A stretch of DNA of 64,000 nucleotides from assembly GCF_019468565.1 (NCBI RefSeq), contig NZ_CP080521.1:8556001-8620000 (forward strand), written 5' to 3'. Below are positions 14,921 to 23,172 of this stretch, in pieces. A program made the translations under genes and the position numbers. This DNA comes from Pseudonocardia sp. DSM 110487 (lineage in GTDB: Bacteria; Actinomycetota; Actinomycetes; Mycobacteriales; Pseudonocardiaceae). Under the pieces are notes generated by a model, which was given only the letters and a program-made list of their open reading frames with translations, was not told the origin of the DNA and ran no database searches. Each line of letters opens with the position of its first letter. Positions within the stretch are counted from its first letter, which is position 1.

Positions 14921-15880
14921 CTACCGCGCCGCTGCCGCGAGCCGTGGGACGAACTGGTCGAGCAGGTACGGCAGGCTCAGAGCGCTGGAGAACTGCAGCG
15001 CGTCGTAGTCGGTGCCGTCCATGAACAGTGCCCGGCCCTCGCGGACGACCGGCAGCGCGGCGAGGATCGGGTCGGTCTCGATCTCGACGCGCTCCTGCGG
15101 CGAGCCCGCCTGCCAGATCAGCACGTCGGCGTTCAGCATGCTCGCGTTCTCCCGGCTCACCGTGCCGTAGAAGCTGTTGCCCGCCGCGGCGTCGAGCTCG
15201 GGCGGCACCACCATGCCGAGCGCGCCGAAGAACCGGGTGCGGGTGTCGTCGGTGGCGTGGAAGGGATAGGCGCCCTCGTACATCGGGCCGGAGAGCGCCA
15301 GCGTCCGGCCCGCGAGTTCCGAATGTGCGGCCTTCACCTCGGCGAACCGAGCCTCGACCTGCGCGACCAGCTCCTCCGCCCGTTCTGGCTGCCCGAGTGC
15401 CTGCCCGGTCACGCGGGTCTGCACCTGCCATGGCGTGCCGAAGTCGACGTACTCGGCCGGCTGCACGACCGTGGGCGCGATCCGGCTGAGCGTGTCGTAC
15501 TGCTGCTGGTCCAACCCGGCCGTCACAGCCATGATCAGGTCCGGGCGCAGCGCGGCGATCTTCTCGAAGTCGATCTCCTCCCGCGGGAGGATCTCGGGCC
15601 GAGCGTCGCCTGCCGCGGCATCGGCCCACGGGAAGATCGCGTCGTCCCGCGACCCGAACGCGTACCGGACGGCGACGGGCACCACACCGAAAGCGAGGAT
15701 CGCGTCCTGCTCGGTGTACCCGAGCGACACCACGCGCTGTGGCTGCGCCGGCACCATCGTCTCGCCGAACTTGTGCGGCACCGTGATGGTCGCGGGCGCC
15801 GCCGCCTCCGGCGCGGCACCGGAGGCGCACCCCGCGACGAGGACAGCGGCGGCAAATCCGATCAGCAGGCGGCGAAGCAC
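14921..15880 (-). CDS. Iron-siderophore ABC transporter substrate-binding lipoprotein
   Basis: The 319-residue protein begins with a lipoprotein signal (MLRRLLIGFAAAVLVAGC; Cys18 in the VAGC lipobox). A FecB/FepB-type (cluster A-II) binding fold follows: TITVPHKFGETMVPAQPQRV, EKIAALRPDLIMAVTAGL and a C-terminal VLIWQAGS. It would catch a ferric siderophore outside the membrane and hand it to an ABC permease. No permease or ATPase gene is adjacent, so the partner is elsewhere. A GTG at 15880 starts the gene. An IdeR/DmdR-type iron box (15900-15918) sits 20-38 bp upstream, predicting repression by iron. Confidence 0.88.
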   Translation of the reverse strand: MLRRLLIGFAAAVLVAGCASGAAPEAAAPATITVPHKFGETMVPAQPQRVVSLGYTEQDAILAFGVVPVAVRYAFGSRDDAIFPWADAAAGDARPEILPREEIDFEKIAALRPDLIMAVTAGLDQQQYDTLSRIAPTVVQPAEYVDFGTPWQVQTRVTGQALGQPERAEELVAQVEARFAEVKAAHSELAGRTLALSGPMYEGAYPFHATDDTRTRFFGALGMVVPPELDAAAGNSFYGTVSRENASMLNADVLIWQAGSPQERVEIETDPILAALPVVREGRALFMDGTDYDALQFSSALSLPYLLDQFVPRLAAAAR

Positions 15881-15899
15881 CCGCGCTGTCTACCCGAAG

Positions 15900-15918
15900 T
15901 TAGGTGAGGCTGCAATAA
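15900..15918 (-). promoter_or_regulatory. Iron box (IdeR/DmdR1/DtxR-type operator)
   Basis: The 19-bp plus-strand sequence TTAGGTGAGGCTGCAATAA matches 14 of 19 positions of the actinobacterial iron box (TTAGGTTAGGCTAACCTAA type). It lies just upstream of the siderophore-binding lipoprotein and beyond the 3' end of the MHS-family transporter. Ferrous iron-bound IdeR-like repressor would shut off the lipoprotein gene. Confidence 0.7.
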
Positions 15919-15924
15919 CCTGGA

Positions 15925-17274
15925 TCACGCATCGGCTTCCAGCCGCAGGTCACGACCGCGCGTCTCCGGCATCTTGATCGCCGTGACCAGGCTGACCAGC
16001 ATGATCGCGCTCATGTAGATCGCCACGCCGATCCAGCCCGCGGCGAGCTGTACCAGCACGCCGGAGAGCAGCGGCGCGATGCCGCCACCGAGTACCGCGG
16101 AGAACTCGCGCCCGAGCGCCACCCCCGCGTAGCGGTAGCGCGATCCGGCCAGCTCGGCGAACGCTGCGCCCTGCGAGCCGACCGTGCCGTACGCGGCGAA
16201 GACGAACCCGATCACGATCACGAGCACGACGAGCCCCGGATTGCCCGTGTCGAGCATCAGGAATGCCGGGGCCGGGAAGACGACCAGGAAGGCGGCGACC
16301 GCGATGATCACGGGCCGGCGGCCGAACCGGTCGGTGAGCGATCCCGTGACGAACGCGGACACACACCCGAACAACGCCCCGACCAGCAGCGCCTGCGGCA
16401 CCAGCCGAGGGTCGACCCCCACCGTCTGGATCAGGTAGCTGCCCATGAACACCTGGAACACGTACGACTGCGTGTTGCCGCCGATGTTCAGCGCGAACGT
16501 CCGGAAGAACGGTCGCCGCCCCACGGTGAACACACTCCTGATCGGCGACTCCGCGGCCTTCTGCTCCCGCTTCGCCTCTTCGAATACGGGCGCGTCACGC
16601 AGGCGCCTGCGCAGGACGTACGCGGCGACCGTCACGAACGCACTCGAGAAGAACACCACCCGCCAGCCCCACGCGAGGAGCTGATCCTGCGGCAGCAGCT
16701 GGGCGAGGATCCAGACCACCGCCCCCAGCGCCGTGCCGGCCGACGCGCCCACGAACACCAGCGACGCGTACCGCCCGCGACGCTCGCGTGGCGCGACCTC
16801 GGTGAGCAGCACCACCCCACCCGCCTGCTCCGCGCCGGCCCCGGCGCCCTGCAGCAGCCGCAGCACCACGAGCAGTGCCGGCGCGAGCAGCCCAGCCTGC
16901 TCGTACGTCGGCAACGCCCCGATGAGGAACGTCGAGATCCCCATCAGGAACAGCGTGGCCACCAGTACGAACTTGCGGCCCAGCCGGTCGCCGTAGCGGG
17001 AGAAGAACAACCCGCCGAGCGGGCGGGCGAGGAAACCCACCGCGTACGTGGCGAAGCCCGCCAGCACCCCGATCGCCGGGTCCGCCTGAGTGAAGAAGAT
17101 CTTGTTGAAGATGATCGCGGTGGCGGTGCCGTAGATGACGAAGTCGTACTGCTCCAGCGCCGTGCCGATCAACCCGCCCCATGCCGCTGTGCGGAGGTTG
17201 CGCCGGTCGACGAGGTTGCCGGAGCCGTCGTCAAGGGCCTGCACCCCACCCTGGGGCCTCACATCTTCAGCCAT
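15925..17274 (-). CDS. MFS transporter, metabolite:H+ symporter (MHS) family
   Basis: This 449-residue, 12-helix transporter has MHS-family (ProP/ShiA/KgtP-like) signatures: WGGLIGTALEQYDFVIYGTA at the N-terminus, FLARPLGGLFFSRYGDRLGR (motif A), the RLLQGAGAGAEQAGGVVLLTE segment and DRFGRRP in the second half. These import organic acids, betaines or shikimate with protons; the substrate is not determinable here. The start is ATG 17274 (MAEDVRPQGG); the frame upstream lacks coding bias. It ends just before the iron box and is probably transcribed separately from the lipoprotein gene. Confidence 0.88.
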   Translation of the reverse strand: MAEDVRPQGGVQALDDGSGNLVDRRNLRTAAWGGLIGTALEQYDFVIYGTATAIIFNKIFFTQADPAIGVLAGFATYAVGFLARPLGGLFFSRYGDRLGRKFVLVATLFLMGISTFLIGALPTYEQAGLLAPALLVVLRLLQGAGAGAEQAGGVVLLTEVAPRERRGRYASLVFVGASAGTALGAVVWILAQLLPQDQLLAWGWRVVFFSSAFVTVAAYVLRRRLRDAPVFEEAKREQKAAESPIRSVFTVGRRPFFRTFALNIGGNTQSYVFQVFMGSYLIQTVGVDPRLVPQALLVGALFGCVSAFVTGSLTDRFGRRPVIIAVAAFLVVFPAPAFLMLDTGNPGLVVLVIVIGFVFAAYGTVGSQGAAFAELAGSRYRYAGVALGREFSAVLGGGIAPLLSGVLVQLAAGWIGVAIYMSAIMLVSLVTAIKMPETRGRDLRLEADA

Positions 17275-17448
17275 CCAGGCGACCCTAATGGCACCTCGCT
17301 GCCGCGGCCGGCCGGCGCCGCGCCGTGCGCTCGCGACGGTCCCGGCTCGGGACCGATGAGTTCCGGGTCTCTCCACGGTCGACATCTCCAGTGGCTGACG
17401 AGTACGTCGGTCCCGCGCTTGCCGGACCAATCTGGAGGAACTCGAGCC

Positions 17449-17616
17449 ATGCCCGCGAACTCGGTTGTCTGCGCGGCCGTTCTGGTCGCTGACCTCGATC
17501 GTGCCCGGCGCTTCTGCTGCGAGACGCTCGGCCCGGATGAGGCGTTCTACCTGGCCGGTGGCCGGACGGTGCTGCACATGGCCGCGCCGTCGATGGCGAC
17601 CGGGGCAGCCCGGTGA
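17449..17616 (+). pseudogene. Truncated VOC (glyoxalase/bleomycin-resistance) fold fragment
   Basis: The 55-codon frame starts at ATG 17449 behind a good ribosome site (GGAGGAA). It reads like the first half of a VOC domain: VVCAAVLVADLDRARRFCCE, then ETLG and GGRTVLHMAAP. VOC proteins are usually 120-140 residues; here the second half is missing and the stop overlaps the GTG of the following MFS gene (GTGA). It is either a decayed gene or a short frame kept as a translational lead-in for the transporter. The frame upstream to 17356 is not coding. Confidence 0.55.
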
Positions 17617-19106
17617 GCGCCGCACGGATGGCCGCGCGTCCCCGCCTGGGCCTGGTGGTGCTCATGCTGCCGACCCTGCTCGTGTCGATGGACATGTTCG
17701 TGCTGCACTTCGCCGTCCCCGAGCTCAGCGCCGATCTGCAGCCGAGCGCGGTGGAGCTGCTGTGGATCGTCGACATCTACGGATTCCTGGTGGCCGGCTC
17801 GCTGATCACGATGGGGACGCTCGGCGACCGGATCGGTCGGCGCAGGCTGCTGCTGATGGGTGCGGCGGCGTTCGCCGGGGCCTCGGTGCTGACGGCGTTC
17901 TCGGTGAGCCCGGCGATGCTGATCGTCGCCAGGGCGCTATTGGGGCTGGTCGGTGCGAGCCTGCTGCCCTCGACTCTCGCGCTGATCCGGAGCCTGTTCG
18001 ACGACGAGCGGGAGCGGGGTGCCGCGTTCGGGGTGTGGGTGGCGGTGTTCACCAGCGGCGGGGCGATCGGGCCGCTGGTCGGTGGGGTGATGCTGGAGCA
18101 GTTCTGGTGGGGCGCGGTGTTCCTGCTCGGTGTGCCGGCCATGGTCCTGTTGCTGGTGCTGGGTCCGATGCTGCTGCCGGAGTCGCGGGACCCCGACCCC
18201 GGGCGGCTGGACCTGGCCAGCACCGCGATGTCGCTGTTCGCGGTGCTCGGCATCGTCTACGGGCTCAAACGCGTCGCCGTCGACGGGCCGGACATGGTCG
18301 CCGTGCTCGCGGTGGTCGCGGGGCTGGCGGTGGGAGTGGTGTTCCTGCGCCGTCAGCGGATCCTCACGCACCCGTTGATCGACCTGACGCTGTTCCGCGC
18401 GGCCCGGTTCAACCTCGCGCTGGTGGCGCAGCTGTGCACGAATGCCGCGTGGGCCGGCACCTACCTGTTCGTGGCGCAGCATCTGCAGCTGGTGGCCGGG
18501 CTGTCCCCGTTGGTGGCCGGGCTGTGGACGTTGCCGGGTGTGGCTACGGGCATCGTCACCTCCACCCTGGTGCCGAGGCTCGCCGGGCGAGTACCGCCGG
18601 ACCTGCTGCTGGCCGGGGTGATGGCGGTGTCCGCTGCCGGGTGCGTCGTGCTCGCGACCGCAGGGCCGGGTATCGGTGTGGTGGTCGCCGGCGCGGCCAT
18701 CATCATGGGGATGGCCAGCGCGGTCGTTGCGGTGAGCACCGATGTGATCGTCGGGTCGGCGCCACCGGAGCGGGCGGGCGCAGCGTCGTCGGTGTCGGAG
18801 ACCAGCTCCGAACTCGGGATCGCATTCGGTGTGGCGCTGCTGGGCGCCGCCGGCGCGGCGGCGTTCAGGGGCGCATTGGTCCCGCCCGCCGGAATCCCCG
18901 AATCGGGGCTGGGGACCCTGGGCGGCGCGCTCGACATCGCGCGCGGCCTGGCCGACGATGTGGCGTTCGCGGACGCCGCACAGGCGGCTTTCCTCACGGG
19001 CATGCACGTCGCGGCCTGGGTCGGCGCCGCGGTCATGGCCGCAGGCTCGGCATCGGCGCTGGTGGTATGGCGTCGCACGCCGGCCGCGACACTGCCCTCA
19101 CGCTGA
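17613..19106 (+). CDS. DHA2-family MFS efflux transporter (14 TM)
   Basis: This 497-residue transporter has about fourteen helices and DHA2 features: SMDMFVLHFAVPELSADL in TM1, the motif LWIVDIYGFLVAGSLITMG, GDRIGRRRLLL (motif A) and motif C near GASLLPSTLALIRSLF. QacA/SmvA-type relatives export cationic drugs and dyes. The GTG start overlaps the VOC fragment stop by 4 nt; ATG 17628 is the alternative. The antibiotic-kinase-like gene follows 37 nt later in the same direction, and the two may form a resistance or self-protection unit. Confidence 0.88.
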   Translation: MSAARMAARPRLGLVVLMLPTLLVSMDMFVLHFAVPELSADLQPSAVELLWIVDIYGFLVAGSLITMGTLGDRIGRRRLLLMGAAAFAGASVLTAFSVSPAMLIVARALLGLVGASLLPSTLALIRSLFDDERERGAAFGVWVAVFTSGGAIGPLVGGVMLEQFWWGAVFLLGVPAMVLLLVLGPMLLPESRDPDPGRLDLASTAMSLFAVLGIVYGLKRVAVDGPDMVAVLAVVAGLAVGVVFLRRQRILTHPLIDLTLFRAARFNLALVAQLCTNAAWAGTYLFVAQHLQLVAGLSPLVAGLWTLPGVATGIVTSTLVPRLAGRVPPDLLLAGVMAVSAAGCVVLATAGPGIGVVVAGAAIIMGMASAVVAVSTDVIVGSAPPERAGAASSVSETSSELGIAFGVALLGAAGAAAFRGALVPPAGIPESGLGTLGGALDIARGLADDVAFADAAQAAFLTGMHVAAWVGAAVMAAGSASALVVWRRTPAATLPSR

Positions 19107-19143
19107 CGCGCTTCGGAGATCGTCCACCCCCGAGGAGAAGCCG

Positions 19144-20211
19144 ATGATGCGTCGTTCTCGGCATGAGCCACCCGGAAAGCAGGAACTCGCTCGCAGCCGG
19201 ATCGCCCGCCACGGCACAGCTGCATGGTCGTCGCCGGAATGGCACGCCGACGCGGTGATGTGGCTCGACGAGCAGCTGGCCACCGCGGGCATCCACCGCC
19301 ACGGCGATGTCGAGCAACCACACCTGCGCCCGTGGGCAACGGTGCTGCGGGTGCCCACCTCCGCCGGTCCGGTCTGGCTGAAGGCAGCCGGACCCGGCAC
19401 CGCATTCGAGGTCGGCCTGTACGACCTCCTCGCCCGGATCGCCCCGGGCCACGTGCTGACACCGCTCGCCTCGGACCCGGAGCGCGGCTGGATCCTGCTG
19501 CCCGACGGCGGCCTGCCCATCGGGGAGCGTCTCGCCGGCACCGAGCTGACGACGGCGCTCGTGGATGCACTCGGACAGTACGGCCAGCTACAACGCGAGC
19601 TGGCTACCCATGTCGACGAGCTCCTGTCCCTGGGTGTCGCAGACATGCGCCCCGCTGTCATGCTCGACCGGTTCGATGAAGCGTTGGAAGTCACCGGCGC
19701 CGCCATCGACGGACGCGGCGGCACCGCGGATGCGACGCATGCGCGAGTCGCGGCGATGCGACCCACATTTGCCCGGTGGTGCTGGCAGCTCGGCGAGTCA
19801 CGGGTGCCGGTGAGCCTCGACCACAACGATCTCCACCCGTGGAACATCCTGGGCACAGGCGTCGCGACGTTCTACGACTGGGGCGACAGCGTCGTCGCCC
19901 ACTCCTTCGCGGCAATGCTCGTGCCACTGGGATTCGTGCAGCGCCTACTCGACGCGAAGCTCGACGACCCCGCATTCCTCCGCGCGCGTTCCACCTACCT
20001 GGAGGGATTCGCCCACACCTCGGGCGAGGAGGACCTGGGCGCAACCCTCGAACTCGCGTGCCGGGTCGCGAAGGTCGCCCGCGCGCTCACCTGGAACCGC
20101 GCATTGCAGGCCGCCCGCGACGACGGCGAGGAGATCGACGACGACTGGGTCCGCGCGCCCCTGGACAGTGTCGCGTCCCTCCTGGACGAGTCCTACCTCG
20201 GCGGGGCTTGA
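19144..20211 (+). CDS. Aminoglycoside phosphotransferase (APH)-like kinase
   Basis: This 355-residue protein has the APH kinase fold. The catalytic loop is SLDHNDLHPWNIL (H-x-D-L-x3-N), with an Asn where most members have Gly. The metal-binding motif is FYDWGDS, and an N-lobe VWLKAAGPG segment supplies the ATP lysine. APH-fold enzymes phosphorylate aminoglycosides, macrolides, homoserine or other small alcohols; the substrate is open. The ribosome site GAGGAGAAG precedes ATG 19144; ATG 19147 is adjacent. It lies downstream of the DHA2 exporter and ends before a long hairpin. Confidence 0.82.
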   Translation: MMRRSRHEPPGKQELARSRIARHGTAAWSSPEWHADAVMWLDEQLATAGIHRHGDVEQPHLRPWATVLRVPTSAGPVWLKAAGPGTAFEVGLYDLLARIAPGHVLTPLASDPERGWILLPDGGLPIGERLAGTELTTALVDALGQYGQLQRELATHVDELLSLGVADMRPAVMLDRFDEALEVTGAAIDGRGGTADATHARVAAMRPTFARWCWQLGESRVPVSLDHNDLHPWNILGTGVATFYDWGDSVVAHSFAAMLVPLGFVQRLLDAKLDDPAFLRARSTYLEGFAHTSGEEDLGATLELACRVAKVARALTWNRALQAARDDGEEIDDDWVRAPLDSVASLLDESYLGGA

Positions 20212-20291
20212 TCCCACGGTGGCGCCGCTGTGCCGAGCCTGCTCGATCGACCGAACCCGCCCACCCCTCCGCGCGGTTCCGGCTATCCGGA

Positions 20292-20345
20292 TGTCAGCAA
20301 GCCACCTTCATGCCACGAGATGGCATGGAGGTGGCTCTGCTGACA
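20292..20345. terminator. Long bidirectional terminator hairpin
   Basis: A 24/25-nt inverted repeat (20292-20315 and 20321-20345) with one bulge, one mismatch and a CGAGA loop lies between the convergent ends of the APH-like gene and leuB. There is no U-tract. A stem this long without Us is the typical actinobacterial terminator form. Confidence 0.7.
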
Positions 20346-20356
20346 CGTGGACGGGC

Positions 20357-21403
20357 CTACGCAGTCGGGCTCGGGGTGGCCCTCGCGCTCACCAGCGCCG
20401 CCAGGCGGTCGCCGATCGACTGGGTGTGGCCGGTGGCGCTGTGGTCGCGGGTGGCCAGGTCGAAGGAAACGGCGGCCTCGATGCGGCGGGCGGCGTCGCG
20501 GTTGCCCAGGTGGTCGAGGAGGAGGGCGACCGAGAGGACGGCGGCGGTCGGGTCGGCGATGCCCTGGCCCGCGATGTCGGGGGCGCTGCCGTGCACCGGC
20601 TCGAACATGCTCGGGTTGCGCCGGCTCACGTCGAGGTTGCCGCTGGCGGCGAGGCCGATGCCGCCGGTGACGGCCGCAGCGAGGTCGGTGAGGATGTCGC
20701 CGAACAGGTTGTCGGTGACGATCACGTCGAACCGGCCGGGGTCGGTGACCATGTGGATCGTGGTGGCGTCGATGTGCTGGTAGGCCACCGACACCTCGGG
20801 GTGCTCGAGGGAGACCTCCTCGACGATCCGCGACCACAGCCGGCCCGAGTAGCTCAGCACGTTCGTCTTGTGCACGAGTGTGAGGTGCTTGCGCGGCCGC
20901 CGCGATGCGCGCGCGAACGCGTCGCGCACCACCCGCTCCACGCCGTACGCGGTGTTGGTGCTCACCTCGGTGGCGATCTCGTGCGGGGTGTCCTTGCGCA
21001 GGATCCCGCCGGTGCCGACGTAGGGACCCTCGGTGCCCTCGCGCACGACGATCAAGTCGATCTCGCCCGGTGACGCGAGCGGCCCGCGGACGCCCGGGTA
21101 GAGCCGCGCGGGACGCAGGTTGACGTGGTGGTCGAGCTCGAACCGCAGCCGCAGCAGTAGGCCGCGCTCCAGGATGCCGCTGGGGACCGACGGGTCGCCG
21201 ACGGCTCCGAGCAGGATGGCGTCGTGCTGCTGCAGCTCGGTGAGCACCGACTCCGGCAGAAGTTCTCCGGTGGAGTGCCAGCGCGCGGCGCCGAGGTCGT
21301 AGGTGGTGGTCTCGGCGCCAGGCGATACCTCGTTGAGGACCTTGAGCGCCTCGTCGATGACCTCCGGCCCGATGCCGTCCCCCGGAATGACCGCAAGGCG
21401 CAT
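20357..21403 (-). CDS. leuB: 3-isopropylmalate dehydrogenase
   Basis: This 348-residue enzyme oxidatively decarboxylates 3-isopropylmalate to 2-ketoisocaproate with NAD+ in leucine synthesis. In an actinobacterium with citramalate synthase it can also act on 3-methylmalate for isoleucine. Family features are MRLAVIPGDGIGPEV at the start, LHHHVNLRPARLYPG-like substrate arginines (LRFELDHHVNLRPARLYPG), DNLFGDILTDLAA and EPVHGSAPDIAGQ. The ATG at 21403 is used; the extra 15 codons upstream lack coding character. No attenuator-like structure was found in the 288-bp gap upstream. Confidence 0.96.
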   Translation of the reverse strand: MRLAVIPGDGIGPEVIDEALKVLNEVSPGAETTTYDLGAARWHSTGELLPESVLTELQQHDAILLGAVGDPSVPSGILERGLLLRLRFELDHHVNLRPARLYPGVRGPLASPGEIDLIVVREGTEGPYVGTGGILRKDTPHEIATEVSTNTAYGVERVVRDAFARASRRPRKHLTLVHKTNVLSYSGRLWSRIVEEVSLEHPEVSVAYQHIDATTIHMVTDPGRFDVIVTDNLFGDILTDLAAAVTGGIGLAASGNLDVSRRNPSMFEPVHGSAPDIAGQGIADPTAAVLSVALLLDHLGNRDAARRIEAAVSFDLATRDHSATGHTQSIGDRLAALVSARATPSPTA

Positions 21404-21691
21404 TGCCGATGTCCTCTCTCCGTCTGGCCCCGAAGCAGCCGGGCGCACGTTACCGGCCGCGACGGCACCGCTCCGCCGTCCGCCACCCGATCGCGGTCAC
21501 CCGGTCGCGTGGATCTGGTGCGAAAGCGGATCACCGCGCCGTTCTCCGGCGCGGGACACGCCCCCGAGCGGGCCATTCTGCCCCTCCGCCCGACCGCCTC
21601 GAACGGCGCCCCCGCTCTCGGCCAGCACCCGTACGGCGGATGCTCATCCCTCCGAACGCGCGCACACAGCTACGCCGGGAACGGTTAGTGA

Positions 21692-22246
21692 TCAACTTCC
21701 GGTGAGTGGCCACGACGCCAGCAGCTCGTACCGGGAGGTGCGGCCGGGTCCGCCACCGAGGTGGCTGCGCACGAGGTGCAGCTCGGCCGCGGTCCACGTG
21801 CGCCCCGCGAACCCGGCCAGCGCGGCGACGACCGGCCTCAGGTCGGCCCCGTTCCGACCACGGGCCAGTGTGAGGTGGGGCCGGTAGGGCCGGTCCTCGA
21901 CGTCGACCCCTGCCCGCCGGGCCGCCGCCCGCACGGACGCCGCGAGCCCGCCCAGCGCCCCCACGTCACCTGCCACGCGGGTCCAGAGCACGCGATCACC
22001 GAACCGGCCTGCGCCGTGCAGCGCGAGCCGCATCGGCGGGTGCCGGGCGGCGGCGCGGCCCAGCCGCGCCGAAAGGTCCATGCGTGTCTCGTCATCGACC
22101 CCACCGAGGAACGCCAGCGTGAGATGCCACTGGGCGGGCAGGCTCCAGCGCAGCTCCGGGTGCGCGGAGCGCATCGCCGCTGTGGCCGAGCGCAGCTCGT
22201 CCAGTACCTCGGGCGGCGGCGTCACCGCCACGAACAGCCGCATCAT
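21692..22246 (-). CDS. thpR: RNA 2',3'-cyclic phosphodiesterase (LigT/ThpR family)
   Basis: This 184-residue 2H-phosphoesterase has the two diagnostic HxTx motifs (HLTLAFLG near residue 42 and HLTLARG near 130), each supplying a catalytic His. The N-terminus MRLFVAVTPPPEV is typical of the family. The enzyme opens or forms 2'-5' or 2',3'-cyclic RNA phosphates. The ATG at 22246 overlaps the stop of the RNase Z gene (ATGA), so the two RNA-processing genes are translationally coupled. Confidence 0.9.
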   Translation of the reverse strand: MMRLFVAVTPPPEVLDELRSATAAMRSAHPELRWSLPAQWHLTLAFLGGVDDETRMDLSARLGRAAARHPPMRLALHGAGRFGDRVLWTRVAGDVGALGGLAASVRAAARRAGVDVEDRPYRPHLTLARGRNGADLRPVVAALAGFAGRTWTAAELHLVRSHLGGGPGRTSRYELLASWPLTGS

Positions 22247-23160
22247 CCACGCCGGGGTGGCAACGGCACGCGGGCCAGGTCCGCGGCCACCACGATCTCG
22301 CCGCCGAACACCTCGGACGCCTCGGCCGCGAACCGGGCGGGGTCGGCGTAGCGCTGGGAGAAGTGGGTCAGCACCAGCTTCCGCACCCCGCAGTCGGCGG
22401 CGACCGTCGCGGCCTGCCGGGCCGTCAGGTGCCCATACGTCCGCGCGAGCGACTCGTCCTCGGTGAGGAACGTCGACTCGATGACGAGCATGTCGGCGCC
22501 GTCCGCCAGCGCGTACACCCCGTCGCAGAGGCGGGTGTCCATGACGAAGGCGAACCGCTGTCCGCGCCGCGGAACACTGACGTCCGCCAACCGCACCGTG
22601 CGGCCCGACACCACGATCGCGCCCTCGCGCTGCAGCCTGCCCACGTCGGGACCGGATATCCCGCGCTCGGCGAGCCGCCCGGGCAGCATGCGTAGCCCGT
22701 CCGGCTCGGTGAAGCGGTAGCCGAACGCCTCAACCGGATGGTCCAGCCGAAGCGCCTCGAGCACGCCGGACGGGCCCGACGCGAGCACGCCGTCCCGCTC
22801 GACCGGCTCCTCTTGAACGTCCGCGACCTCGTGGAACGAGCTGGCGTACCGCAGCGCCGCGAAGAACTCCCGACCGGACGCCGGGTAGTGCGCGATCACC
22901 GGGTGCGCGACGCCGTCCAGCGAGAGCCGCTGGACGATGCCGGGAACGCCCAAGCAGTGATCACCGTGGAAGTGGGTGAGGCAGATCCGGGTGATCGCGC
23001 TGCTGGGCACGCCGGCCAGCAGCATCTGCCGCTGCGTGCCCTCCCCCGGGTCGAAGAGGAACCCCTCCCCGTCCCAGCGGAGCAGGTAGCCGTTGTGGTT
23101 GCGGGTGCGGGTCGGGGCCTGGCTGGCGGTGCCCAGCACGACGAGCTCCCGACCCGACAT
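22243..23160 (-). CDS. rnz: Ribonuclease Z (tRNA 3'-processing endonuclease)
   Basis: This 305-residue metallo-beta-lactamase-fold nuclease has THFHGDHCLGVPG as its metal-binding motif II, the later ligands FVMDTRLCDG and VIESTFL, and the C-terminal LTHFSQRY. It cuts 3' trailers from pre-tRNAs that lack an encoded CCA, which fits the two CCA-less tRNA genes in this window. Start ATG 23160, 12 nt from the stop of serA, so it is probably co-transcribed with serA and thpR. Confidence 0.93.
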   Translation of the reverse strand: MSGRELVVLGTASQAPTRTRNHNGYLLRWDGEGFLFDPGEGTQRQMLLAGVPSSAITRICLTHFHGDHCLGVPGIVQRLSLDGVAHPVIAHYPASGREFFAALRYASSFHEVADVQEEPVERDGVLASGPSGVLEALRLDHPVEAFGYRFTEPDGLRMLPGRLAERGISGPDVGRLQREGAIVVSGRTVRLADVSVPRRGQRFAFVMDTRLCDGVYALADGADMLVIESTFLTEDESLARTYGHLTARQAATVAADCGVRKLVLTHFSQRYADPARFAAEASEVFGGEIVVAADLARVPLPPRRG

Positions 23161-23172
23161 CCCGCGGACCGA

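Noticed and set aside
17613..20211. Part of an antibiotic biosynthetic gene cluster
   Set aside because: Only an exporter and an APH-like kinase are present; no biosynthetic enzymes are nearby.
21404..21691. Attenuator for leuB
   Set aside because: No Leu-rich short frame or terminator-like hairpin with a U-tract was found.
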